Shown one piece after another: positions 1 through 8,912 of a stretch of 36,706 nt of DNA. The stretch spans positions 1 to 36,706 of the forward strand of contig JAKVAY010000040.1 of the NCBI GenBank assembly GCA_022447185.1, in the 5' to 3' direction. Every line of letters begins with the position of its first letter. Position 1 is the stretch's first letter. The position numbers and the translations under genes were made by a program. This DNA comes from Fuerstiella sp. (GTDB lineage Bacteria; Planctomycetota; Planctomycetia; Planctomycetales; Planctomycetaceae). The notes beneath the pieces are model-generated. The model searched no databases, was not told where the DNA came from, and saw nothing but the letters and a program-made list of their open reading frames with translations.

Positions 1-823
1 TTCCATCAAGACTTCCCCCAATCCGAATCACGAATCGCTTTTCCCGCCCCTGACTGGCTGCTGCCCGATCGCAAACGGCACGTATCTCTCTGACCCATTC
101 AGTGATCGTTTGTGTGTGGCTGGAGACTTCCCGTCTGGCAATCAACGGAACATAATCGTGAAAGTTGATCTCAATGCCGTCGGTGGGATAACTTTCGACC
201 AGTTCACGAATCACAGCCAGGCGGTTGGCACGTACTTCAGGCCGTGAATAGGAAAGACGATTGGGTTGATCACGAACAGACTCCGGATAATCAGGCTCCG
301 GACCAACCTGCCATTCCGGGTGCTGAGTTGTGAAGTCAGCGACTCGACTGTTGGTGACCCGGTTCGGAGGCGTGTGTAACATATTGAGCAAAAGGTGCGG
401 CAGAAATTTGAAGCCGCGTTTATGAGCATGATCACAAACAATGCGGAGCGGATCTTTGCCGCGTTCGATCAGAGATCGCGCATTCTGCCCGGCGCGATAC
501 CAGATGACGTGATTGACAAGATCAAGATTGTGTCCCCAGCGTTCCCCCACCTTCGTCTCGTACAGCAGAACACTGCAGTCCCCAACCGCATAGGTGATGG
601 TGTCGATCCCCAGATCAAGTAGTTCATCGATCGGCTCCACGTACTGGCGAACGCCCATCGGCGGTTCGTACAGATAGACACTTGAATGGCGGCCATCAGA
701 ATAAAACATCACTTCCCCGGACGATACTGAGCGGCTGTCCGTGGGCTGAGTTTGTCCCTGCAGAAGTGAAGCACTCAGGAAACACACGAAGAAAAAAAAC
801 GCCATTCGCTGTGTGGCACTCAT
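1..823 (-). CDS. Exported glycoside-hydrolase-like TIM-barrel protein (3' part cut by window edge)
   Basis: Reading leftwards from the ATG at 823, a frame of 274 codons stays open to the window edge, so the C-terminus is missing. Residues 1-23 form a signal peptide (a basic start followed by MAFFFFVCFLSASLLQG). The mature part has YEPPMGVRQYVEPIDELLDLGIDTITYAVGD, then H-rich strands such as DHAHKRGFKFLPHLLLNM, and later PTDGIEINFHDYVPL, where Glu and Asp close a predicted beta strand. These beta-strand/helix alternations and acidic strand ends fit a glycoside-hydrolase-like TIM barrel acting on polysaccharide outside the cytoplasm. The fold is my reading and no precise family is assigned. It is transcribed away from the aminotransferase at 1438. 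It could instead be a hypothetical barrel protein without hydrolase activity. Confidence 0.7.
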   Translation of the reverse strand, partial: MSATQRMAFFFFVCFLSASLLQGQTQPTDSRSVSSGEVMFYSDGRHSSVYLYEPPMGVRQYVEPIDELLDLGIDTITYAVGDCSVLLYETKVGERWGHNLDLVNHVIWYRAGQNARSLIERGKDPLRIVCDHAHKRGFKFLPHLLLNMLHTPPNRVTNSRVADFTTQHPEWQVGPEPDYPESVRDQPNRLSYSRPEVRANRLAVIRELVESYPTDGIEINFHDYVPLIARREVSSHTQTITEWVREIRAVCDRAAASQGREKRFVIRIGGSLDG

Positions 824-848
824 GTCCGAACGTCCTCTGCCATAAAAC

Positions 849-1115
849 CTAATTACTGAAATGTACTGATTCGAACCGATCATGACCGATGAGCTGTTCA
901 CCGAAAACCGACATTTCACCGGTCAACATGGCCACACCTCGCTCGGACTCTACCGGGTATTCATTCCGACCGTTCTGTACCCCGAGGCTGCCTGACAATT
1001 GCTTTGCCAACCTGACCGGCACGGGTTCGTCGGCTGCGTCTCCGTCCAACAAAGTCACCGGAATAATCATCGCCGCAGGTGCCAGACAGATCGGCATGTC
1101 AAAATCTTTCGACAT
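849..1115 (-). CDS. Possible small protein, 88 aa, unknown
   Basis: A closed frame of 88 codons ends 25 bases before the start of the exported barrel protein on the same strand, so it could be co-transcribed with it. A stop lies four codons upstream of the ATG, so it is not the tail of a longer gene as it stands. The sequence (CLAPAAMIIPVTLLDGDAA near the N-terminus, VAMLTGEMSVFGEQL near the C-terminus) resembles a folded protein and has G/C-ending codons, but I recognise no family and no signal peptide. There is no convincing ribosome site. A competing 133-codon frame runs on the opposite strand (889-1290) and cannot be excluded. It could also be the leftover end of a decayed gene. Confidence 0.3.
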   Translation of the reverse strand: MSKDFDMPICLAPAAMIIPVTLLDGDAADEPVPVRLAKQLSGSLGVQNGRNEYPVESERGVAMLTGEMSVFGEQLIGHDRFESVHFSN

Positions 1116-1437
1116 ACATGTTTTTCAGAGTTTGAGCACAGGCTGTGGTATCGATCCAGGAACGATCTTTCAGCAGCTTATCGTCCCTGCACGACGCTGT
1201 CCTCTGCAATCACCCGGTCATCCTGGTTTGTGGTTCGTTTTTTGTACACCGGCACGTGACACAGCCGGCATCAGGCTCACAGTGTGTTGACGCATGGTAA
1301 CCTGTATCATTGTTGGCCGATGATTTAGGTCAGATTGTCGTTCCTGGTATGGTTGTGTGAATCATTGTCATCCACCAGGGATGTACGCGATTTGACTGTG
1401 ACCGGCGTTACTGTGACCGGCCGCAAGCGAGGCGTCC
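1116..1437. other. Intergenic region with a 12-base direct repeat before the aminotransferase
   Basis: No gene is supported here on either strand. The only structure I see is a 12-base direct repeat, ACTGTGACCGGC, at 1395-1406 and 1410-1421, spaced 15 bases start to start and ending 16 bases before the ATG at 1438. It could be an operator or a chance duplication. No Shine-Dalgarno-like sequence stands out before that ATG. Confidence 0.4.
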
Positions 1438-2562
1438 ATGCAGACAGAACCACTCCTGCCCACTAACTTATTTGTCGGACTGGACGGTATCACTCACCTG
1501 TGCGCAGGAGGTGAGGCACCGTGGCTGTGTGTCCATGACAGGGCTTATCGGGAATTCTCGCGCCTGAAAAGTGCGGGCATTGCCGGTCGGGAAGGAATCG
1601 CTGCTTTCGCAACACGCTGTCGACAGCAGATAGCCGAACTTTGGTCGGTATCACCGCAGCACATCGCTTTCATGCCTTCTGCCTCGGAGGGCATGAACTG
1701 GCTGGCACGTGGTTTGGACTGGAAGTCCGAAGACAACGTCGTGACCAGCGACGTCGAGTTTCCATCGGTCGCCTATGCATGGAAGAACTGTGAGCATCGT
1801 CAGGTTGAAGTGCGGATGGTACGTCAACGTAACGGAATCGTACGCGAATCCGATCTCCTGGATGCTGTGGACGAACGCACACGAGTGATGGCCGTCAGTC
1901 AGGTCAGTTTTTACAGCGGCCAGTGCCTGAACGTCCCGCTTCTTGCAGAGGGGCTGCAGAAAAACGGTGCACTCCTGGCGGTGGACGCCACACACGCTTC
2001 CGGAGTGCTGCGTGTTCCCTCTGCGTGCACAGACCTCACCGTGAGCAGCAGCTACAAGTGGATGCTGGGTGCTCACGGCGTTGCTCCCTGTTACGTTAGT
2101 CCGCGGATGCAGGAACAGATGAAAGTAACGTGTTTTGGCTGGCACAACATGGACGGATGGTCCAGTCCGGTTCGGCGTCCCGGTGCGGCCGTTCAGCCGA
2201 TGCCCGATCGCATGGAACCTGGCAACCCGTCGATCATTTCGCTGGCTTTCCTGGACGGCGGACTGTCACTGCTGCTCGACCTTGGCATGGAACGGATTGA
2301 ACATCATGTCCGCGATCTGGCGTCACGACTTCGACTCGGGCTGGTGAAACAGGGACACACGCTACTGGGTCCTGACCAACACGATTCACTCTCAGGCAAC
2401 ACATGTTTTGCAGTGGACGATGCCGCAGCACTGGCAGGGCGTCTGGCTCAAAATCGAATCCTGTGCTGGGGCGACTGCGGACGCCTTCGCGTGTCAACCC
2501 ACGTGTACAATGGAAGCGATGATGTGGATCATTTCCTAAACGTACTCCCGGAAACCGGCTGA
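1438..2562 (+). CDS. Class V PLP-dependent aminotransferase (cysteine desulfurase-like fold)
   Basis: A 374-residue protein of normal length for the class V aminotransferase superfamily (fold type I; includes NifS/SufS, kynureninase and isopenicillin N epimerase). The cofactor lysine is Lys207 in SSSYKWMLGAHG. The pyridine-nitrogen aspartate is Asp183 in AVDATHASG, and SASEGMNWLARGL near residues 80-92 fits the phosphate-contacting helix. The small C-terminal domain begins near residue 275. The Cys-loop typical of true cysteine desulfurases is not evident, and no sufBCD or iscU partner is nearby, so a role in sulfur delivery is not supported. Kynureninase- or epimerase-like chemistry on an amino acid is equally possible. 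The gene stands alone, with 363 bases before the next gene. Confidence 0.85.
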   Translation: MQTEPLLPTNLFVGLDGITHLCAGGEAPWLCVHDRAYREFSRLKSAGIAGREGIAAFATRCRQQIAELWSVSPQHIAFMPSASEGMNWLARGLDWKSEDNVVTSDVEFPSVAYAWKNCEHRQVEVRMVRQRNGIVRESDLLDAVDERTRVMAVSQVSFYSGQCLNVPLLAEGLQKNGALLAVDATHASGVLRVPSACTDLTVSSSYKWMLGAHGVAPCYVSPRMQEQMKVTCFGWHNMDGWSSPVRRPGAAVQPMPDRMEPGNPSIISLAFLDGGLSLLLDLGMERIEHHVRDLASRLRLGLVKQGHTLLGPDQHDSLSGNTCFAVDDAAALAGRLAQNRILCWGDCGRLRVSTHVYNGSDDVDHFLNVLPETG

Positions 2563-2925
2563 AGAATCCGGAGTCGTGTAAAGCTCCGTCGTCAGGACTG
2601 ATTCACGATCAGCTTCTGCGCAGCAAAAGAGACTCCCGATACGGACCGGTAATGTTTTACCCACGTTCATCATGACGACAGGACTTTCAGCCTGATAGCT
2701 CCGGGGTCACCGCAGGACTTACCTGCCTGACATCCGTGTCCCTCCTGTCCCCTCAACTGGAGCACCGCAGGGCACGCGGAACGCCGACCATGTCATGCAA
2801 CGCACATACGACCTGACGTGTCACACAATTCACCGCCTTGTTGGAATCGATCGCGGTGCGGCCGTATGATTGAAACTCAATAGTGCACCACACGATGAGT
2901 TCTGAGAGCATCCAGGGAAACGTCG
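2563..2925. other. Intergenic region, no gene seen
   Basis: The 363 bases between the aminotransferase and the D-amino-acid deacylase have short open frames only. I see no tRNA, strong hairpin or convincing promoter. The leader of the deacylase gene presumably lies in the last 100 bases. Confidence 0.4.
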
Positions 2926-4695
2926 ATGCATGACCTGGTCATTCGAAACGGAACGGTAATTGACGGCACAGGAAAACCGGGCCGTTGTGCCGATGTCGCA
3001 ATCACTGATGGAATCATCACTGACGTTATCCCTCAAACCGGCCTGGCACGCCGTGATGTCGATGCGGAGGGACGACTGGTGCTGCCTGGCTGGGTAGACA
3101 TTCATACTCACTACGACGGCCAGGCAACATGGGATGCAGCCATGACCCCTTCGTCATGGCACGGGGTCACAACCACAATCTTTGGGAATTGCGGGGTTGG
3201 CTTCGCACCGGTTCGCCCAGGTACCGAACATTTTCTCATCAACCTGATGGAAGGAGTCGAAGACATTCCTGAAATTGTTCTTGCGGAAGGTGTCGACTTC
3301 CGCTGGGAGTCATTCAATGAATACCTCGACGTGCTCGACGAAACACCCCGCGTGATGGATATCGGTGCTCAGGTTGCCCACTCGGCCCTCAGGTTCTATG
3401 TCATGGGAGATCGTGGTGCGGACCACGACGCGCGACCGACCGAAGACGAAATCACCCGTATGGGGGAATTACTTGAGGAGAGCCTCGCCGGCGGTGCATT
3501 CGGTTTCACGACATCTCGTACCGGAAAACATCGCGCCGCAGATGGTCGACCGACGCCAAGCCTGACTGCTGAACACGCCGAACTGGCCGGTCTGGCCCTG
3601 GCCATGAAACGGGCCGGCACAGGAATCATTCAGGTCAATTCAGACTTTGGGGCCGGAGAGTTTCAATTGCTGCGGGCCGTTGCTGAACTTGCTGAACGGC
3701 CTTTGTCTGTATTGCTGGTTCAAATGGCGATCGCGCCGGAACGCTGGGCTCAGACACTGGCGTCTGTGGACGAAGCCTGCGCGGACGGACTTGAGTTCAC
3801 CGCACAGGTAGGTTCGCGAGCCATCGGTATTCTTTTGGGACTCCAGGCCTCACAACATCCGTTCCTGACTCATCCTCTGTGGCACGAACTTCAGACAGTT
3901 GATCACAAAACAAGAGTCGATCGACTGGTCAACAGTTCGGAGCTGCGCTCGCGTCTGGTCAAAGACCGTCCGGACGATGACCACACCCGCGAAATGACAA
4001 ACATTCTGGAGCAGACCTTCGAGCTGGGTGACCCGCTGAACTACGAACCGAAATTCGAAGACAGCATCGCCAGCCGTGCCGTGAAGGCTCATCGTGACCC
4101 CTTCGATTTAGCGCTCGAGCTGCTTCTGCAGGACGGAGGGCAAAAGCTGCTGATGCACACGTTTGAAAATTACTGCGAAGGAGACCTCAACGTCGTCTAC
4201 CGGATGCTCGTCAACCCGAATACCGTTTGCGGAATTGCCGACGGAGGCGCCCATGTCGGACTGATTTGCGACTCCAGCTCACCAACCAGCCTGCTCACTC
4301 ACTGGGCCCGTGACCGGATACGCGGTCCACAGCTGCCGCTTGAATTTCTGGTTCACAAACAGACAGCCGCGACCGCCCGCACCTACGGCCTTCACGATCG
4401 TGGCGTCATTGCTCCAGGCTACCGTGCCGACATCAATATCATCGATTTTAACGAACTGCGGCTGCAGCCCCCCGTGGTTGTGCACGATCTCCCCGCCGGT
4501 GGAAAACGTATTGTGCAGCGACCCAAAGGTTACCGGCACACCTTCGTTCACGGAATCGAAGTGGCCCATAACGGAGAAGACACAGGAGCACGACCTGGCC
4601 GATTGCTCCGAGGTTGTCAGGCTGGCCCCGGCGGTCGGAAGTTAGGAACGAGACGGATCACACCCCATGACCCATCCGGTTTTCAGAGCCCGTGA
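2926..4695 (+). CDS. N-acyl-D-amino-acid deacylase family amidohydrolase
   Basis: A 589-residue metal-dependent amidohydrolase of the D-aminoacylase group (COG3653), which removes acyl groups from N-acyl-D-amino acids or related amides. The N-terminal beta-sandwich (DLVIRNGTVIDGTGKPG) leads to the HxH metal motif HTHYDGQ (His60 and His62). Cys89 in FGNCGVG is at the site where this family uses a cysteine as a metal ligand. Later ADGGAHVG supplies the conserved Asp region, and RTYGLHDRGVIAPGYRADINI is the characteristic C-terminal return to the sandwich domain. There is no signal peptide, so it should be cytoplasmic. The last 40 or so residues are low-complexity Gly/Arg/Pro and extend beyond the usual end, which may be a late stop-codon shift. 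The true substrate is unknown. Confidence 0.9.
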   Translation: MHDLVIRNGTVIDGTGKPGRCADVAITDGIITDVIPQTGLARRDVDAEGRLVLPGWVDIHTHYDGQATWDAAMTPSSWHGVTTTIFGNCGVGFAPVRPGTEHFLINLMEGVEDIPEIVLAEGVDFRWESFNEYLDVLDETPRVMDIGAQVAHSALRFYVMGDRGADHDARPTEDEITRMGELLEESLAGGAFGFTTSRTGKHRAADGRPTPSLTAEHAELAGLALAMKRAGTGIIQVNSDFGAGEFQLLRAVAELAERPLSVLLVQMAIAPERWAQTLASVDEACADGLEFTAQVGSRAIGILLGLQASQHPFLTHPLWHELQTVDHKTRVDRLVNSSELRSRLVKDRPDDDHTREMTNILEQTFELGDPLNYEPKFEDSIASRAVKAHRDPFDLALELLLQDGGQKLLMHTFENYCEGDLNVVYRMLVNPNTVCGIADGGAHVGLICDSSSPTSLLTHWARDRIRGPQLPLEFLVHKQTAATARTYGLHDRGVIAPGYRADINIIDFNELRLQPPVVVHDLPAGGKRIVQRPKGYRHTFVHGIEVAHNGEDTGARPGRLLRGCQAGPGGRKLGTRRITPHDPSGFQSP

Positions 4696-4782
4696 TATTT
4701 AACATCCTGGGACAAACAACCGGAACGCAGCAACACGGGTTCCACAATAATCAAACATCGCCAACAATATCAGAGTTCATCG

Positions 4783-5652
4783 TCAATCGTCAGTGGTAAC
4801 ACGGTCCTGAGTCAGCCGAACACAGGCAATCCGAAAGCCCAGATAGTAAAAACGATTTGCCGGGTCATTCCAGCCGCGGTTTGCGGAGCGGCAGTATTCA
4901 GAAGCGTAGCTCCAGCTCCCGGCTCTGTAGACTCGATCCGGGCCTGCCGTTGTCAGCGGATCGCGACCGCCTGGAAGCTCACGTACATAAGCGTCACGAC
5001 ACCACTCATAAACATTTCCCGGCATGTCCACCAGGCCCCAGAAGTTGCCACGTTTTTGTCCGACCTGGTGCGCGTATTTTTCACCCACCTTTGCAGCATT
5101 CTCATCAAACCATGCATAGTTCGCCAGTTGCGATGCTTCGCGGCCGAAGCTGTAACGAGTGGTCGATCCCGATCGGCAGGCATACTCCCACTGTGCCTCG
5201 GTCGGCAGTGTGTATTTCCAGTCCAAGGACAGTCGCCCCGCATGTTGCTCCTGATTTGTCAGCTTCGCGCAACAGGACATTGCCTCATTGTGGCTCACGA
5301 ACACGGCCGGGTAGTCAGCTCCGGGACGGTAGGAGCCCGGGTCTCCGTGCTCCAGCCATGGGTCTGTACCCATAATCGATTTCCATTGTGCCTGTGTGAC
5401 CTCAGTACGCCCCAGCCAGAATCCATGTGTCAACGTCACATCGACCTGGTCCTCATCGGCCTGACGACCTTCCTCATCTAACGGACTTCCCATGCGAAAT
5501 TGCCCGGGTGGACACCACGCCAGTTTCAGTTTCAGAGCATTGTCGCTGCGAATCGTCCCCGCCGCGAGTAACAGGTCAGCAGCAGAGCACGTTGCTATCG
5601 ACGGCGCTAAGAGCAGCACTCCCAGCACTCTGTGTCCGGTGGTTGTACACAT
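4783..5652 (-). CDS. Exported SUMF1/formylglycine-generating-enzyme domain protein, probably not a true FGE
   Basis: The longest frame starts at a TTG (5691), but I chose the ATG at 5652, which gives 289 residues and a clean signal peptide (GVLLLAPSIATCSAA). The body is the SUMF1 (FGE-sulfatase) fold: FRMGSPLDEEGRQADEDQ, GFWLGRTEVTQAQWKSIMG, LPTEAQWEYACRSG, GLVDMPGNVYEWCRD, then GSWSYASEYCRSANRG and LGFRIACVR. In active FGE two cysteines five residues apart in the GSY-x-C...C segment oxidise a sulfatase cysteine. Here the first position is Tyr and only the second cysteine remains. That fits the many secreted SUMF1-domain proteins of planctomycetes with other or unknown roles, and no sulfatase gene lies nearby. 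Confidence 0.85.
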   Translation of the reverse strand: MCTTTGHRVLGVLLLAPSIATCSAADLLLAAGTIRSDNALKLKLAWCPPGQFRMGSPLDEEGRQADEDQVDVTLTHGFWLGRTEVTQAQWKSIMGTDPWLEHGDPGSYRPGADYPAVFVSHNEAMSCCAKLTNQEQHAGRLSLDWKYTLPTEAQWEYACRSGSTTRYSFGREASQLANYAWFDENAAKVGEKYAHQVGQKRGNFWGLVDMPGNVYEWCRDAYVRELPGGRDPLTTAGPDRVYRAGSWSYASEYCRSANRGWNDPANRFYYLGFRIACVRLTQDRVTTDD

Positions 5653-6023
5653 GACTGCAATCCGCAGAGTGGAGTTCACAATTTTTCGCAAAATCGAGTG
5701 CCGCGATGATCACCTAACCCTGTAGAGTGATGGTACGGGTAGTGATTCATTTTATCCGGTTCAAACATTTGCTCAACACTGACGAACATCCACTTCGCTC
5801 CCATAAATTTCGTACTCTGCGGACAGGCGTATGCTGCCCAACTCACAGGAAACATCAAAACTAATCGGACAACAGTCGGCTTAATCAAGGACAGACACCC
5901 TGAACTGAGGATCACAAAGGACCTTAATTCGACCAGGGTCACCGACTTGACCACAAGCCAGACGGCCATCACAATCAATTGTTGACCTGCACGAGAATCA
6001 GTTCGTTAAGGAACCGCCGCCTG
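5653..6023. other. Divergent intergenic region
   Basis: This region separates the leftward SUMF1 gene from the rightward corrinoid cluster and so should hold both promoters. A 100-codon minus-strand frame (5676-5978) with a hydrophobic start crosses it, but it overlaps the likely SUMF1 leader and resembles no family, so I do not call it. I see no riboswitch-like B12 box by eye. Confidence 0.4.
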
Positions 6024-6656
6024 ATGGGAAAACTTTTGGAACTGGGTCGGCGTCTTGAAATCCACTCGATGGACAAACACTGCCATGATATCTCAGTGGC
6101 GCTGTATCGTCAGGACATGGAATGTCCGCAATTCCTCGTTCATACCTACAGCGAGTCGGAAGAGTCTGCGACACGGGTCCGGTTCATACGCCAGGCGCTG
6201 ATCCGCATGATTGGCCTTGAGCCTGCCGACCGACCAAATTGGCTGCAGTTTCCCTGCCGAAAAATTCACCAGCGCGCTCTTAAACGCACATTTCTCGACC
6301 TGTGTAAACTTGAAACAGAAGCCCCTCTGGAGGCAAAATCGCTTGAGGCATTTGACAAAAAGGCAGCCGGTAATCTGCGTGTTGTGAGCATGGGAGACGG
6401 CGCTTATCGAACCGAAGCGGTTGAGGAAACGGAAGCCGGTCAAAAGCGGTCCCGCGCACTGGCCCGGGGATTCGCAAAACTGTGCGAATTGAGAGCCGAT
6501 GACGCTGACCCCCTTCGGTTTACCTTCGAATGTCAGTCCAGTCACGATTCCCTGGTTGGCATGTTGATGTTTCGCGCTCAGAACGTTCGCAGCTCCATGC
6601 AGGAAGAAGATGCTGCAGCCGGACGAGGTGTCCTTGCGCCACCCAGCCAACAGTAA
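6024..6656 (+). CDS. Unknown protein at the head of the corrinoid cluster, 210 aa
   Basis: I take the ATG at 6024. A TTG at 5979 in the same frame would add 15 residues that look non-coding (CTRISSLRNRR). The protein starts GKLLELGRRLEIHSMDKHCHD and contains QDMECPQFLVHTYS, IRQALIRMIGL, a basic stretch QFPCRKIHQRALKRTFLDLC and an acidic middle (ETEAPLEAKSLEAFDKKAAG). It is soluble, without signal or membrane segment. Four to five cysteines are scattered and do not form a recognisable metal site. I do not recognise the family. The stop is 15 bases before the methyltransferase start, so it is almost certainly in the same transcript, which makes a role in methyl transfer or its regulation likely by context only. 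Confidence 0.75.
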   Translation: MGKLLELGRRLEIHSMDKHCHDISVALYRQDMECPQFLVHTYSESEESATRVRFIRQALIRMIGLEPADRPNWLQFPCRKIHQRALKRTFLDLCKLETEAPLEAKSLEAFDKKAAGNLRVVSMGDGAYRTEAVEETEAGQKRSRALARGFAKLCELRADDADPLRFTFECQSSHDSLVGMLMFRAQNVRSSMQEEDAAAGRGVLAPPSQQ

Positions 6657-6671
6657 CACACGAGCAATCAC

Positions 6672-7724
6672 ATGGTAACATTCAGTGACCCGCCCCGGTC
6701 AATGACCAGCCGTCAACGCGTACTGGCGGCTTTGAGGCGAGAACCCGTCGATCGTACTCCCGCCTGCAACCCGACATCCGTGGCGACTGTCGAATTGATG
6801 GATCTGGTTGATGCACATTTTCCTGAAGCCAATCGCAACCCGGAAAAAATGGCGCGACTGGCTGCCACCGGGTACACCGAACTTGGTTTCGATTCCATCA
6901 TGCCTGTGTTTAGCATTATCCAGGAGTCATCGGCCCTGGGTTGCAAAATGCAGTGGGAGGAAAAGGACAATTGGCCCACGGTCAAAATGAGTCAGCCAAT
7001 CTGGTCCGAGCCCGAAGACATCAAAATTCCAGACAATCTGTTAACACATCCTGACACAAGCTGCGTGCTGGATGCGATTCGCCTGCTGCGTAAAGAGTTT
7101 GGCGACGAAGTCGCAATCATTGGCAAAACCATGGGCCCGTGGTCACTGGGTTACCACTGTTTTGGTGTGGAGAAATTCCTGCTGATGTCGCTGGATGATC
7201 CCGGCAAAACCATGCTCTGCCTGGAAAAAATGAAAGAAGCGACCATCCGATTCGGTCAGGCCCAGATTGATGCCGGCGCAGACGCTCTGACCCTGCCCGA
7301 CCATGCCACTGGCGATCTGGTCAGCGGCGAGTACTACGATCGGTTCCTTCGGGAACTTCACATTGAATTCGTTGATTTAATTCCAATTCCACTCATCCTT
7401 CATATTTGCGGCCGCACGGTCGACCGAATGGAATACATCGCCCAGACCGGCATGTCAGCATTTCATTATGATTCAAAGAATGGTGCCGACGAATCAATGG
7501 ATGAAGTGAAGGATCGTATTTCACTCGTTGGTAACATCAACAATCCGGAAACGCTGTACGCAAAGGGTCCCGAAACCGTCCGGCAGGAAGTTTACAAAAA
7601 CCTGGATGCAGGAGTGCAACTGGTGGGACCGGAATGTGCCATCCCTCTGCAGACCCCAATCGAAAATTTGAAAGAGATCCCGCAGGCGATACGAGATTGG
7701 CACTCCGAACGCAGGGCGGAATAA
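6672..7724 (+). CDS. UroD-fold corrinoid methyltransferase, MtaA/CmuA-type
   Basis: A 350-residue protein of the uroporphyrinogen-decarboxylase-fold family that includes the methylcorrinoid methyltransferases MtaA/MtbA, CmuA and the MtvB-type O-demethylases. The start may also be the second ATG at 6702, where the family signature TSRQRVLAALRREPVDRTP begins. The zinc site used by this family to activate a thiol or substrate is complete: His244 and Cys246 in LHICGRT, and Cys322 in GPECAIP. Genuine uroporphyrinogen decarboxylases lack this His-x-Cys...Cys set, so a haem role is unlikely. It directly precedes a homocysteine methyltransferase and a corrinoid protein. It either methylates the corrinoid from a methylated substrate (MtvB-like) or takes the methyl group from it (MtaA-like). 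Sequence alone does not decide which. Confidence 0.85.
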   Translation: MVTFSDPPRSMTSRQRVLAALRREPVDRTPACNPTSVATVELMDLVDAHFPEANRNPEKMARLAATGYTELGFDSIMPVFSIIQESSALGCKMQWEEKDNWPTVKMSQPIWSEPEDIKIPDNLLTHPDTSCVLDAIRLLRKEFGDEVAIIGKTMGPWSLGYHCFGVEKFLLMSLDDPGKTMLCLEKMKEATIRFGQAQIDAGADALTLPDHATGDLVSGEYYDRFLRELHIEFVDLIPIPLILHICGRTVDRMEYIAQTGMSAFHYDSKNGADESMDEVKDRISLVGNINNPETLYAKGPETVRQEVYKNLDAGVQLVGPECAIPLQTPIENLKEIPQAIRDWHSERRAE

Positions 7725-7849
7725 GAGTTGCACCACTGTTGCCCGGACCTTAACCGGCATCAATGTTTCAATACCGGAATCAGCGAGTTCAATGCCAGTG
7801 TATGAATTAGTTCAGAACCGAGAGTTGATCTTTCAGGTAGCCCAATAGA

Positions 7850-8731
7850 ATGAGCGAGTTGCTGCGCCGTGTACAATCAGGAGAGATCCTTATCTCGGAT
7901 GGCGCTACCGGTACGTACCTGCAGGCCAACGGTCTGGAACCCGGTGGCTGCCCTGAGGAATTTAATCTCACGCGCCCGGAAGTAATTCGTCAGATGGCGG
8001 CGGGTTATTTCGACGCCGGGTCGGATATGGTTGAGACTAACTCGTTCGGCGGCACTCGCTACATGCTGGCAAAATATGATTTCGGCGACCGCGTCGAGGA
8101 ATTCAATCGACTGGGCGCCGAATACGCGCGGGCCGCAGCACCCGAGGGCCGATTTGTACTGGGTTCGATCGGACCAACCGGCGAATTTCTCGAGCCAAAC
8201 GGTACGGCAACAGAAGACGAAATGTACGAAGCATTTGCGTCACAGGCCAGAGGTCTGGCTGATGGCGGCGTGGACGCTTTTTGTATCGAGACAATGAGCG
8301 ACATGGGCGAAATCACACTGGGCATTCGAGCGGCCAAAGATGTGTCCGGCCTGCCGGTCATCGCCACCATGACATTCGACAAGGGACCGCGCGGTTACTT
8401 TACAATGATGGGAATTACACCGGCGGCGGCCGCGGAGCAGTTGACAGAGGCAGGTGCCGATATCGTGGGTTCCAATTGTGGGATTGCAATCCCCCAGATG
8501 GTGGAAATCATCGCTGATATGCGTCGAGCGACAACTAAACCCATTCTGACACATGTGAATGCCGGCATTCCGCGAATTGAAGGCAAAGAGATTGTCTATC
8601 CTGACACACCCGACAACATGGCAGAATTCATGCCACGTCTCGTAGAAGCCGGAGCTAACATTGTTGGTGGTTGTTGCGGGACCAGCCCTGACCACGTAAG
8701 GGCGTTCGTGCGAATGTTGCGGAGCGATTAA
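7850..8731 (+). CDS. Homocysteine S-methyltransferase domain protein (BMT/MetH N-terminal type)
   Basis: A 293-residue protein consisting only of the homocysteine-binding barrel (Pfam S-methyl_trans) found at the N-terminus of MetH and in betaine-homocysteine methyltransferase. It opens with GEILISDGATGTYLQANGL, has the conserved ETNSFGGTRYML segment, and carries the three zinc-binding cysteines: Cys210 in GSNCGIA, and Cys275 and Cys276 in GGCCGTSP. It should make methionine from homocysteine using the methyl group on a corrinoid protein or a small methyl donor. The separate B12 protein 180 bases downstream is the natural partner, since MetH carries both modules in one chain. There is no folate domain anywhere in the cluster. 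It sits 125 bases after the UroD-fold gene, on the same strand. Confidence 0.9.
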   Translation: MSELLRRVQSGEILISDGATGTYLQANGLEPGGCPEEFNLTRPEVIRQMAAGYFDAGSDMVETNSFGGTRYMLAKYDFGDRVEEFNRLGAEYARAAAPEGRFVLGSIGPTGEFLEPNGTATEDEMYEAFASQARGLADGGVDAFCIETMSDMGEITLGIRAAKDVSGLPVIATMTFDKGPRGYFTMMGITPAAAAEQLTEAGADIVGSNCGIAIPQMVEIIADMRRATTKPILTHVNAGIPRIEGKEIVYPDTPDNMAEFMPRLVEAGANIVGGCCGTSPDHVRAFVRMLRSD

Positions 8732-8912
8732 CGAAACACCAACGGATTCCGAAAAATACGACGACAAAACACAGACGCATGTATCCATCATCCGAGTGAA
8801 AACATTCATCCGCAAGTCGCGCTTGAATTTATTGCTGTTTGTGCCAGAGTGGCTGTGTGAGCTACTCGAAGCTCCTGAAATTTTTTTTCACAACCATCCA
8901 CTGTGCAGAGAC

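Noticed and set aside
889..1290. 133-codon plus-strand open frame
   Set aside because: It opposes a frame that sits better with its neighbour, its composition is Ser/Thr/Pro/Cys-rich like an antisense shadow, and it matches no family.
5676..5978. 100-codon minus-strand frame upstream of the SUMF1 gene
   Set aside because: It overlaps the likely SUMF1 leader, resembles no family and has no ribosome site. The hydrophobic start alone is not enough.
8796..8912. GTG-started extension of the corrinoid protein
   Set aside because: The added 39 residues cross a T-rich tract and do not resemble the helical cap of the family. The ATG at 8913 fits better.
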